From positions 1-24,307 of the forward strand of contig NZ_CABUOD010000053.1 in assembly GCF_902493135.1 (NCBI RefSeq): a stretch of 24,307 bases of DNA. Direction: 5' to 3'. The position numbers and the translations under genes were made by a program. Below are positions 7,797 through 15,128 of this stretch, piece after piece. Under the pieces are notes generated by a model. That model searched no databases, was not told where the DNA came from, and worked only from the letters and a program-made list of their open reading frames with translations. The stretch comes from an uncultured Parabacteroides sp. (GTDB lineage: Bacteria > Bacteroidota > Bacteroidia > Bacteroidales > Tannerellaceae). The number at the start of each line of letters is the position of its first letter. Within the stretch, counting starts at the first letter, position 1.

Positions 7797-8159
7797 ATGA
7801 AGCATCTAATTTCGACTTTGATTTTAATTGTGTGCGGTATGTTCTATACACAAGTTGCATTGTGTGATACGATTCCTACTAAGGGAAAATGGAGCATAGA
7901 AGACTTTCGTTCTATAATCCCTGCACCCCCTACAGCCTCCATCGAAGGGAAGGTATTGACAGTTAACTTTGTGAATCCGCTTACTGATCTGACAGTAAAA
8001 GTTACGGACAACAAAACAGGAAAAGTAGTTTATGAAGAATGTATATCTGTATCTGCTCCGCAAAGCAAATCAGTTATCTTGAATGCAGAAAATGGCGATT
8101 ATACATTGTCATTCACTCATGAACTCGGCTATTTAACTGGTGAGTTTGCCATAAAATAA
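7797..8159 (+). CDS. Small secreted DUF3244-family protein
   Basis: The 120-residue protein has a typical Sec signal peptide (MKHLISTLILIVCGMF..., cleavage probably near VALC/DT). A compact beta-rich domain follows, with the DUF3244 pattern: KGKW near the mature N-terminus, an Ile-Pro-rich strand, EGKVLTVNFVNPLTDLTVKV, GKVVYEECISVSAP and a final GDYTLSFTHELGYLTGEFAI. This family is small and Bacteroidetes-associated, likely periplasmic or cell-surface, with no assigned function. Start 7797 is chosen over 7728 because the signal peptide begins there and the -7 box lies between the two. It follows the TPR regulator in the same direction with its own promoter, so it is a candidate target. Confidence 0.82.
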   Translation: MKHLISTLILIVCGMFYTQVALCDTIPTKGKWSIEDFRSIIPAPPTASIEGKVLTVNFVNPLTDLTVKVTDNKTGKVVYEECISVSAPQSKSVILNAENGDYTLSFTHELGYLTGEFAIK

Positions 8160-8166
8160 CAAGTTG

Positions 8167-8187
8167 CATGTAATTCTCCTTTACATG
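8167..8187. terminator. Hairpin just after the DUF3244 gene
   Basis: CATGTAA and TTACATG pair perfectly around a 7-base loop, seven bases after the stop codon. There is no T-run, so it may be an mRNA 3'-end stabiliser rather than a true terminator. Confidence 0.4.
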
Positions 8188-8197
8188 TAATGTATAG

Positions 8198-8270
8198 GAA
8201 CAGTCCCGGGCGGTGATTTAACCAGGCCTAATATCTCGATCTCCTTTTCCGCCGCCTTTGGGACCGTTCT
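8198..8270. terminator. Long imperfect G+C-rich hairpin, possible terminator
   Basis: GAACAGTCCC plus GGCGG on the left pair with CCGCC plus GGGACCGTTC on the right, around a loop of about 38 bases, followed by TTCTTTATATC. It stands out as G+C-rich in an AT-rich gap. It could terminate the DUF3244 transcript or be the remnant of a mobile repeat. Confidence 0.5.
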
Positions 8271-8294
8271 TTATATCTTCTCTAATCTAAAAGA

Positions 8295-8344
8295 GGAAAA
8301 GAGGCTTTTCCGGTTGGTTACTAACAAAATATTTCATAGTTTTG
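8295..8344 (+). promoter_or_regulatory. Promoter of the DUF4831-POT unit with an upstream palindrome
   Basis: TTG at 8314-8316, 20 bases of spacer and TAGTTTTG at 8337-8344 make a textbook Bacteroidetes promoter, 38 bases before the ATG. GGAAAAG-AGG-CTTTTCC at 8295-8311 is a perfect 7-bp inverted repeat ending two bases before the TTG, well placed to be an activator or repressor site. Confidence 0.75.
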
Positions 8345-8381
8345 TGCAATCATTTATTAGAGATTAAACTTAGATTAGAAT

Positions 8382-9449
8382 ATGAAGAATTTAATCATTA
8401 TAGCCAGTCTGCTCCTTAGTTTCCCCATTATGGCTCAGACGAAAGTTGTAAAGAAAAATGCCGTCAAGGCAAATAATTTCGGTATAACTTATTCACTTCC
8501 AAAAACATCTCTGGTTGTAGATGCAGAGGTCACGAAAGTAACCTGCAAAGCAGGCCCCTATTACAAATACGCAGAAAAATATTTAGGTGTAAAAGACGCT
8601 ATCACAGAAGATAAGATCTATTACGAATTAGGAAAGATCGGCTTGATCAATAAAGGCGTGCCCGACGCGGACAATACATTTATCGTTGAATTTAAAGCCG
8701 GCACAGTTGCTCCATATGCTTACTTGACAGAAGACGGGCTGCTATGTTCCATCAATGCCGAATACACACCCGATGAATCCGCACAGGAAGCGGCAAGAAA
8801 GAAAAACCAGGCTCCGGCAAAAGTAACCGACGCTTCTGTCTTTTCAGAAGAGTTGCTCATGGCAGGATCTACAGCCAAGCAGGCAGAAGTGGCAGCCAAA
8901 CAAATCTACCGTATCCGCGAAAGCCGTATGAACATCCTTACGGGTGACGCCGATAACCTGCCGCCCGATGGCGAAGCGATGAAGCTGGTCATCCAACAAC
9001 TGGAAGAGCAGGAGAAAGCGTTGACCAACCTGTTCACAGGCATCCGGACAAAGGAAACCAGCGATTACGAAGTGACGGTTATTCCTTTCGACAACCTCGA
9101 CAAAGAAGTATTATTCCGCTTCTCACCCCAACTCGGTATCGTGGATGCCGACGATTTAGGCGGAGCACCTGTATATATGAACTTAAAAGCCATAGACCGC
9201 GCTCCGGTATTAGATCCGAAAGAGGCTGAAAAGAAAGAGAAATCACTAAAGGGCATTATATATAATGTACCTGGCAAAGCCAGCATCGAAATTAGCATGA
9301 ACAAAAAAACACTTTATAAGGGCGAAGCGCAAATTACCCAGTTCGGTACACGGGAAGGACTCGCCCCCGTCATGTTTGAAGACAAAAAAGCTCCGGTAAA
9401 AGTTTATTTCTATCCGGAAACAGGTGCAATAAAACAAATCATTCAATAA
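8382..9449 (+). CDS. Secreted DUF4831-family protein
   Basis: This 355-residue protein of the DUF4831 type begins with a clear Sec signal peptide (MKNLIIIASLLLSFPIMAQ, cleavage after AQ). Visible family features are GITYSLPKTSLVVDAEVTKV near the N-terminus, GPYYKYAEKYLGV, the central helical LLMAGSTAKQAEVAAKQIYRIRESR, and a beta-rich C-terminus. Function is unknown; location should be periplasm or surface. It is 21 bases upstream of the POT transporter gene in the same direction with no intervening promoter or terminator, so the two are probably cotranscribed from the promoter at 8314-8344. Confidence 0.85.
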   Translation: MKNLIIIASLLLSFPIMAQTKVVKKNAVKANNFGITYSLPKTSLVVDAEVTKVTCKAGPYYKYAEKYLGVKDAITEDKIYYELGKIGLINKGVPDADNTFIVEFKAGTVAPYAYLTEDGLLCSINAEYTPDESAQEAARKKNQAPAKVTDASVFSEELLMAGSTAKQAEVAAKQIYRIRESRMNILTGDADNLPPDGEAMKLVIQQLEEQEKALTNLFTGIRTKETSDYEVTVIPFDNLDKEVLFRFSPQLGIVDADDLGGAPVYMNLKAIDRAPVLDPKEAEKKEKSLKGIIYNVPGKASIEISMNKKTLYKGEAQITQFGTREGLAPVMFEDKKAPVKVYFYPETGAIKQIIQ

Positions 9450-9470
9450 TCATCTAACAATTTTAATTCT

Positions 9471-11153
9471 ATGTTTGAAGGACAGCCTAAAGGTTTATAC
9501 GCGTTAGCCTTAGCGAATACCGGCGAGCGTTTCGGTTATTATACCATGCTCGCGATCTTTACACTATTTTTACAAGCAAAATTCGGTTTTACCGCATCCG
9601 AGACCTCGGACATCTTCTCCACCTTCCTGGCAGGAGTCTATTTCACTCCGCTGATCGGTGGTTGGCTTGCAGATAAGTTCGGGTACGGAAAGATGGTAAC
9701 AAGCGGTATCTTTATCATGTTTTTAGGATACTTGCTGTTGTCGATTCCCGCAGGCAACGAATCCGCTAAATGGATGATGTTCGGGGCATTAACCATGATT
9801 GCTTTAGGCACAGGCCTATTTAAAGGGAATCTGCAAGTAATGGTCGGTAACCTTTACGACGCACCTCAATACAGAGACAAACGAGATTCTGCTTTCAGCA
9901 TTTTCTACATGGCCATCAATATCGGTGCATTATACGCCCCGACAATGGCTACGGAAATGACAAACTGGATGCTGGCCAAGTCAAACCTGACTTACGAAGG
10001 ACAAATACCTTCATTGGCTCACCAATTCCTAAACGGCACAATTACGGAAAAAGGGACGGAAATGCTCGAATCACTGAAAGTAGCACAAAACTTCAGCGGT
10101 GACCTGGCTGCTTTCTCTACAACTTATATCGATAAATTATCGGAAGCCTATAATTATGGCTTCGGTGTCGCATGTATATCATTGATTCTCTCCATTGCCA
10201 TTTATTACGGTTTCCGTTCTACATTCAAACATGCAGACGTGAATACCAAGCAAGCACAAGCAGCCGCAGCAACTTCAGCCACGGCCCAGCAACCGGTCGA
10301 AGAACTGTCTCCGGCAGAAACCAAACAGCGTATCATCGCCTTGTGCCTGGTATTCGCCGTTGTTATTTTCTTCTGGATGGCTTTCCATCAGAACGGTCTG
10401 ACAATGACATTCTTTGCCCGCGACTATACAGCCAACTCCGTATCCGGACTGGATCGTTTAGGATTCAGCATCATCAACCTGACATTGCTGATTGTCATGG
10501 TTTATTCCGGATTCTCGATCTTCCAGTCTGTAACAAGCAAGGCTAAGACAATCTCAACAGCCGTATTTGTCGGAGCTTTGGCATTGCTTGGCATCAACTA
10601 TACGACTTTAGCCCCGTCTATCACAATCCTGCCGCAGATCTTCCAGCAGTTCAACCCGTTCTTCGTTGTCGCATTGACTCCGGTATCATTGGTGCTATTC
10701 GGCTCATTGGCAAAGAAAGGCAAAGAACCTTCCGCCCCTCGTAAGATCGGATTGGGAATGTTGATCGCAGCCATCGGCTTCACGATCCTGGCAATCGGTT
10801 CGATGGGATTGCCGACACCGGACGAAGTTGCGGCAAACGGTATCGAAAGCAGCCAGCTTGTTTCACCGAACTGGTTGATCTCGACTTATCTGGTATTGAC
10901 ATTTGCTGAATTGCTGCTTTCTCCGATGGGTATTTCATTCGTATCGAAGGTCGCACCTCCTAAATACAAAGGTCTGATGATGGGTGGATGGTTTGTTGCC
11001 ACAGCCTTAGGAAACAAGCTGGTAGGTGTTATCGGTAACATCTGGGGAAGCATGCAATTATGGATGGTATGGGGCGTACTGATCGTATGTTGCCTTGTTG
11101 CCGCCCTGTTCATGTTCTCCATCATGAAGAAACTGGAAAAAGTAGCGAAATAA
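9471..11153 (+). CDS. POT/PTR2-family MFS transporter (peptide:proton symporter family)
   Basis: This 560-residue inner-membrane protein has about 12-14 hydrophobic segments and should import di/tripeptides or related solutes. PTR2 signatures are GERFGYYTMLAIFTLFL in helix 1, GGWLADKFGYGK between helices 2 and 3, and IFYMAINIGALYAP. The proton-coupling motif ExxERFxYY reads NTGERFGYY, so the first Glu is Asn16 while Glu19 and Arg20 are kept; coupling may differ from the model proteins. A soluble insert of about 60 residues follows IFYMAINIGALYAP. It is probably cotranscribed with the DUF4831 gene before it, and only 21 bases separate it from the small ORF that follows, so a transcript may continue into the biotin leader. 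The substrate cannot be read from sequence. Confidence 0.9.
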   Translation: MFEGQPKGLYALALANTGERFGYYTMLAIFTLFLQAKFGFTASETSDIFSTFLAGVYFTPLIGGWLADKFGYGKMVTSGIFIMFLGYLLLSIPAGNESAKWMMFGALTMIALGTGLFKGNLQVMVGNLYDAPQYRDKRDSAFSIFYMAINIGALYAPTMATEMTNWMLAKSNLTYEGQIPSLAHQFLNGTITEKGTEMLESLKVAQNFSGDLAAFSTTYIDKLSEAYNYGFGVACISLILSIAIYYGFRSTFKHADVNTKQAQAAAATSATAQQPVEELSPAETKQRIIALCLVFAVVIFFWMAFHQNGLTMTFFARDYTANSVSGLDRLGFSIINLTLLIVMVYSGFSIFQSVTSKAKTISTAVFVGALALLGINYTTLAPSITILPQIFQQFNPFFVVALTPVSLVLFGSLAKKGKEPSAPRKIGLGMLIAAIGFTILAIGSMGLPTPDEVAANGIESSQLVSPNWLISTYLVLTFAELLLSPMGISFVSKVAPPKYKGLMMGGWFVATALGNKLVGVIGNIWGSMQLWMVWGVLIVCCLVAALFMFSIMKKLEKVAK

Positions 11154-11174
11154 CAAGATACCGAAGTTTGACTC

Positions 11175-11588
11175 ATGAGGAAGCAGTACACATATAAACC
11201 TGTCGCTCTCCGCTTCAGAAGGTGGAGCCGGAAAAGGTATGCTGCTTTCATCAGTGTACAATATGCCGTTACGATCGGACAGTTGTCGGCAAACGTATCC
11301 GAACGGTTCCAAGCTAAAAACGGTTCCATCCATACATCCGTGCTCGCTTTCGACAAGACAGATGAAGGGGGCGTCGAAGAAGAGGAAAACACATGCTGCC
11401 CGGACAGTACGGAAAACCTCCTGTCCCTCCTGTTCCTGCAGACCGTATGTCCTGTCCGGACCGTAAGCCGGCCTGCGGCATCGTACGCGCATATAGTAAA
11501 AGATAACATTTCCGAAATCGCGGAAGGTCTCAGTTATAAACTGAAGGCCTTCCGCGATTTTCGTTTATACAAACACGAAATTATATGA
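11175..11588 (+). CDS. Hypothetical 137-aa leader ORF overlapping bioB
   Basis: This 137-codon ORF fills the gap between the transporter gene and bioB. Its TGA overlaps the bioB ATG (ATGA), the same junction seen throughout the biotin operon, which suggests translational coupling. The N-terminus is basic (LRFRRWSRKRYAAFISVQYA) followed by VTIGQLSANVSE. From memory, similar FRRWSRKxYAAF...VTIG starts occur as N-terminal extensions of some Bacteroides TonB-dependent receptors, but I cannot confirm that here. The middle is acidic (DEGGVEEEEN) and the end is unremarkable. No signal peptide or known domain is seen. The last quarter overlaps a strong terminator hairpin, so the ORF may serve as a regulatory leader, a receptor remnant, or an untranslated part of a structured RNA. 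Confidence 0.5.
   Translation: MRKQYTYKPVALRFRRWSRKRYAAFISVQYAVTIGQLSANVSERFQAKNGSIHTSVLAFDKTDEGGVEEEENTCCPDSTENLLSLLFLQTVCPVRTVSRPAASYAHIVKDNISEIAEGLSYKLKAFRDFRLYKHEII
11400..11459 (+). promoter_or_regulatory. Alternative hairpins in the bioB leader
   Basis: CCGGACAG at 11400-11407 can pair with CTGTCCGG at 11452-11459, supported by TACGG/CCGTA just inside. GGACAG can instead pair with CTGTCC at 11421-11426, giving a shorter hairpin. The two pairings exclude each other, as in attenuators. This is seen by eye; no folding energies were computed. Confidence 0.4.
11513..11563 (+). terminator. Terminator/attenuator hairpin 21 bases before bioB
   Basis: CGAAATCGCGGAAGG pairs with CCTTCCGCGATTTTCG with one bulge, and a nested CAGTT/AACTG closes around ATA. 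The 3' side is T-rich (ATTTTCGTTT). No promoter fits between it and the bioB ATG, so bioB transcripts must read through it. That suggests regulated termination, with translation of the overlapping ORF as a possible anti-terminating event. Confidence 0.75.
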
Positions 11589-12565
11589 TTGAGACACTCA
11601 AACAACACGTTCTTTCCGGTGGCATGATCAACGAAGAACAAGCAAGAGAACTGGCTGCCGCTCCAGATAAAGAAGCCTTGTACGAAGCAGCCCATCAGAT
11701 CACCCGCCATTTCATGGGGAACAAGTTCGACACTTGCTCCATCATCAATGCCAAAAGCGGCAATTGCAGCGAAGACTGCAAATGGTGTGCGCAGTCCGGA
11801 CATTATAAAACAAACGTGACGCTTTACCCGTTGCTGCCGGCAGACGAATGTATCCGCCATGCTACGCACAACCATAAGCAAGGGATCGACCGTTTTGCAC
11901 TCGTCACCAGCGGGAAGAAAGTTTCGGACAAAGACATGGTGAAGATTACGGAGACCGTACGCCGTATCAAGCAAGCCTGCAATATCAAATGTTGCGCCTC
12001 GATGGGACTTCTAAGCCGTGAACAACTACAAGCCCTTTACGACAGTGGAACGGAAAATTACCATTGCAATATGGAAACAGCTCCCTCTTATTTCCGTACC
12101 CTCTGCACGACCCATACGACGGAACAGAAGCTCGAAACGATCCGGACGGCACGGGAAATCGGTTTCCGTATCTGTTCAGGCGGGATAATCGGGATGGGCG
12201 AAACGGTAGAGCAACGTATCGAGATGGCTTTGTTGCTTCAAAAGGAAGGGATTCTCTCTATCCCGTTGAACCTCCTGCAACCCATACCCGGCACGCCATT
12301 GGGAAAGACGCCACCTCTGACGGAGGAAGAGTTCCTGACCACGATCGCCCTGTTCCGTTTCATCAACCCGAACGCTTATCTGCGTTTCTCAGGCGGCCGG
12401 GCCCAGCTAAGTGAAAAGATACAGCGCAAGGCTCTTTATATAGGTATCAATTCGGCGATCATCGGTGACCTGCTGACGACTATCGGAAGCCGGGTGGCAG
12501 AAGACAAAGTCCTTTTCGCCTCCGAAGGATATTCATTAAACGAAAATACAGATTGGGAAAGATGA
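11585..12565 (+). CDS. bioB: Biotin synthase
   Basis: This 326-residue radical-SAM enzyme inserts sulfur into dethiobiotin, the last step of biotin synthesis. The [4Fe-4S] triad is Cys61, Cys65 and Cys68 in NCSEDCKWCAQS. The region IKCCASMGLL and the later YHCNMETAPSYF supply Cys residues expected to hold the sacrificial [2Fe-2S] cluster; LRFSGGRAQL near 275 contains the usual Arg ligand. Length is normal. The ATG overlaps the preceding ORF's stop, and the gene itself overlaps bioA by ATGA. A strong hairpin immediately upstream suggests attenuation. No BirA-type palindrome is recognised near the start. Confidence 0.97.
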   Translation: MIETLKQHVLSGGMINEEQARELAAAPDKEALYEAAHQITRHFMGNKFDTCSIINAKSGNCSEDCKWCAQSGHYKTNVTLYPLLPADECIRHATHNHKQGIDRFALVTSGKKVSDKDMVKITETVRRIKQACNIKCCASMGLLSREQLQALYDSGTENYHCNMETAPSYFRTLCTTHTTEQKLETIRTAREIGFRICSGGIIGMGETVEQRIEMALLLQKEGILSIPLNLLQPIPGTPLGKTPPLTEEEFLTTIALFRFINPNAYLRFSGGRAQLSEKIQRKALYIGINSAIIGDLLTTIGSRVAEDKVLFASEGYSLNENTDWER

Positions 12566-13839
12566 CAATAGAAGAATTACTCCATTTTGACCGGGAGCAC
12601 ATCTGGCACCCGTACACATCGACAATTGATCCACTTCCGGTCTATCCGGTCGAACGTGCGGATGGGGTTACGATCACCCTGAAGGACGGCCGTAAGCTGA
12701 TCGACGGCATGTCCTCGTGGTGGGCCGCCGTACATGGATACAATCATCCGGTGTTGAATGCAGCGGCCAAGGCACAATTGGATAAGACGAGCCACATCAT
12801 GTTCGGAGGCTTTACCCATGAACCGGCGGTAGAACTTGCAGCCAAGTTGCTTCCGTTGCTGCCTCCCTCCATGGAAAAGGTATTCTTTGCCGACAGCGGT
12901 TCTGTCGCGGTAGAAGTCGCCATGAAGATGGCCATCCAATATTGGCAATCGCAAGGGATGCAGAAAAAGCATGCCTTTGCAACCATCCGCAGCGGCTATC
13001 ATGGAGATACCTGGCATGCGATGTCCGTCTGCGATCCGGTTACCGGTATGCATGGGATCTTTGCCGGAAGCCTGCCCATACAATATTTTATCCCCCAGCC
13101 CTCCATCAAATTCGGGGAGAAATGGGACGAGAAGGCGATCGAACCTCTAAAAGACCTATTGGAGAAACATGCAGGAGAGATCGCCGCCCTGATCCTTGAG
13201 CCTATCGTCCAGGGAGCAGGCGGCATGTATTTCTATTCTCCCGCATTCCTGATAGCGGCACGCAAATTGTGCGACCAATATCAGGTATTACTGATCTTTG
13301 ATGAAATCGCAACGGGGTTCGGAAGAACCGGACGCCTTTTCGCATGGGAATGGGCAGGAGTGGAACCGGACATCATGTGCATCGGCAAAGCATTGACGGG
13401 AGGTTACATGACACTGTCGGCAACCGTCACCAGCACCCCCGTAGCCAATATGATTTGCAGCGGCGAGGCAGGTTGTTTCATGCACGGTCCTACATTCATG
13501 GGGAACCCGTTAGCCTGTGCGATCGCATCGGCATCGGTCTCTCTCCTACTGGAAAGCGGATGGCAGGAAAAGGTAAAGACCATAGAGGCGCAACTGCGGG
13601 AAGAGTTGGCTCCGGCAATATCCTTTCCCAGCGTACAAGAGGTACGTGTTTTGGGAGCTATCGGTGTGATCGAGATGAAGAAGCCTGTGAATATGGCTGT
13701 TTTGCAGAAACGTTTCGTCGAAGAAGGGATCTGGGTACGTCCGTTCGGAAAGTTGGTTTACCTGATGCCGCCCTTTATCATCACAAAGGAAGAATTGTCG
13801 AAACTGACGAAAGGATTATTGTCCATACTAAAAGAATAA
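12562..13839 (+). CDS. bioA: Adenosylmethionine-8-amino-7-oxononanoate aminotransferase
   Basis: This 425-residue class-III PLP aminotransferase converts KAPA to DAPA using S-adenosylmethionine as amino donor. Seen are HIWHPYTS near the N-terminus, GMSSWWAAVHGYNHP, SGYHGDTWHAMSVCDP, the PLP-contacting FDEIATGFGRTG, and Schiff-base Lys276 in CIGKALTGG. The C-terminal GIWVRPFGKLVYLMPP is also characteristic. The ATG at 12562 overlaps the bioB stop; a TTG nine bases upstream (12553) is an in-frame alternative. After bioA the operon has a 143-base gap containing a 23-bp repeat array. Confidence 0.97.
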   Translation: MTIEELLHFDREHIWHPYTSTIDPLPVYPVERADGVTITLKDGRKLIDGMSSWWAAVHGYNHPVLNAAAKAQLDKTSHIMFGGFTHEPAVELAAKLLPLLPPSMEKVFFADSGSVAVEVAMKMAIQYWQSQGMQKKHAFATIRSGYHGDTWHAMSVCDPVTGMHGIFAGSLPIQYFIPQPSIKFGEKWDEKAIEPLKDLLEKHAGEIAALILEPIVQGAGGMYFYSPAFLIAARKLCDQYQVLLIFDEIATGFGRTGRLFAWEWAGVEPDIMCIGKALTGGYMTLSATVTSTPVANMICSGEAGCFMHGPTFMGNPLACAIASASVSLLLESGWQEKVKTIEAQLREELAPAISFPSVQEVRVLGAIGVIEMKKPVNMAVLQKRFVEEGIWVRPFGKLVYLMPPFIITKEELSKLTKGLLSILKE

Positions 13840-13863
13840 TGAAGTGAAGCAAAAACGATCATT

Positions 13864-13955
13864 TTGTATAAGCACCCTATACAAGGTTGTATAAACACCT
13901 TATACAGGGTTGTATAAATACCTTATACAAGGTTGTCGAAGCATCTTATACGATA
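13864..13955 (+). repeat. 23-bp tandem dyad array between bioA and bioF
   Basis: Four 23-bp units start at 13864, 13887, 13910 and 13933, with a partial fifth after 13955. Each is an imperfect palindrome: TTGTATAA, a short spacer such as ACACC, then TTATACAA (variants CTATACAA, TTATACAG), followed by GG. The fourth unit has diverged (TTGTCGAA ... TTATACGA). The array ends 27 bases before the bioF ATG and occupies the only real gap in the operon. It could bind a dimeric regulator in cooperative array or form alternative RNA hairpins that set bioF-D expression. Confidence 0.9.
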
Positions 13956-13982
13956 TTGGATGCCTATAAGAATCAAAATAGA

Positions 13983-15128
13983 ATGAAAGAGTATAACAAT
14001 AAATTGGAGAAGCTAAAGGCTTCCGGTAACCTGCGCAGCCTTCCCGATGTCGTCCATCGTGGCAAATGGATCGAAAAAGAGGGACAGACAATGCTCAACC
14101 TATCTTCCAACGACTATCTCGGACTCTCGTACCGGCAGGATCTGCGGAATGAGTTTATCGGACAGTTAAAGGAAAACGACCTGCCGTTCTCTTCTTCGTC
14201 ATCCCGGCTACTGACCGGTAATTTCCCTATCTATACCGAACTGGAAGAACGGATGGCCGATTGCTTCGGACGCGAAGCCGCCCTGCTGTTCAATAGCGGT
14301 TACCATGCCAATACCGGAATACTTCCCGCCTTGACGGATAAACAGTCATTGATCCTGGCGGACAAACTGGTACATGCGAGTATCATCGATGGTATCCTGT
14401 TGAGTGGTACACCTTACCAACGTTACCGTCACAACGATTATGTCCATTTAGAACAACTATTGGCTAAATATGCACATGAATATGAGCAGGTTGTCATCGT
14501 TACGGAAAGCATATTCAGCATGGATGGAGATGTCGCCGACCTTCGCCGTCTGGTGTCCTTAAAGAAGAGCTATCCGAATATATGGCTGTATGTGGATGAA
14601 GCGCATGCCATCGGTGTAAGGGGGAAAAACGGCTTAGGGATTGCTGAGGAGCAGGATTGCATCCGTGATATAGATTTATTGGTCGGCACTTTCGGAAAGG
14701 CTTTGGGATCGATGGGAGCCTACCTGTTATGCAGCCGAACGGTCAGGGAATACCTGGTCAACACGATGCGACCTCTGATATTCAGTACGGCGCTCCCGCC
14801 TGTCCAAATCGCTTGGACAAAGTTCTTGTTTGAGAAACTTCCCGGCTTTACCGACGAACGGCACCGCCTGTCCGTTACCAGCCACCTGCTTTCAGAAGTG
14901 TTGAAAGATAAAGGGGGAGAAATAACGGCAAGCCACATCATCCCTTTCATTATCGGAGAAAACGAGGACTGTATCCGGACAAGCCTTAGCTTGCAACGGC
15001 AAGGCTTCTATTGCCTCCCTGTCCGCCCTCCGACGGTTCCCAAAGGAACGGCACGGATACGCTTCTCATTAACAGCCGACATCACCGAAGAGGAAATTAA
15101 AGAATTGATAATGAATATTGGCAAATGA
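13983..15128 (+). CDS. bioF: 8-amino-7-oxononanoate synthase
   Basis: This 381-residue PLP enzyme of the alpha-oxoamine synthase family condenses pimeloyl-ACP with alanine to KAPA. Motifs seen are LNLSSNDYLGLSY, SSSSSRLLTGNFPIYTELE, ALLFNSGYHANTGILPAL, the cofactor-binding VDEAHAIGVRGKNGLG, and Schiff-base Lys239 in GTFGKALGSMGAYL. The C-terminus has PPTVPKGTARIRFSLTAD. The ATG at 13983 is chosen because upstream in-frame codons back to a TTG at 13887 run through the tandem repeats and do not resemble the family. It overlaps bioG by ATGA. KBL/BioF paralogues exist, but the context settles the role. Confidence 0.95.
   Translation: MKEYNNKLEKLKASGNLRSLPDVVHRGKWIEKEGQTMLNLSSNDYLGLSYRQDLRNEFIGQLKENDLPFSSSSSRLLTGNFPIYTELEERMADCFGREAALLFNSGYHANTGILPALTDKQSLILADKLVHASIIDGILLSGTPYQRYRHNDYVHLEQLLAKYAHEYEQVVIVTESIFSMDGDVADLRRLVSLKKSYPNIWLYVDEAHAIGVRGKNGLGIAEEQDCIRDIDLLVGTFGKALGSMGAYLLCSRTVREYLVNTMRPLIFSTALPPVQIAWTKFLFEKLPGFTDERHRLSVTSHLLSEVLKDKGGEITASHIIPFIIGENEDCIRTSLSLQRQGFYCLPVRPPTVPKGTARIRFSLTADITEEEIKELIMNIGK

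Noticed and set aside
10886..11509. 207-codon minus-strand ORF across the transporter end and biotin leader
   Set aside because: Half of it is antisense to the transporter; it has no recognisable features and conflicts with the ATGA-coupled plus-strand ORF.
11154..11584. Known riboswitch (cobalamin, TPP or similar) before bioB
   Set aside because: I do not recognise the conserved boxes of these classes; only hairpins and alternative pairings are visible.
13864..13955. CRISPR array
   Set aside because: Units are contiguous with no unique spacers, only 23 bases long, and no cas genes are nearby. The same applies to the 21- and 22-bp arrays.
13887..13982. Upstream TTG start for bioF
   Set aside because: The extension is translated tandem repeat and does not resemble the family; the ATG at 13983 gives normal length.
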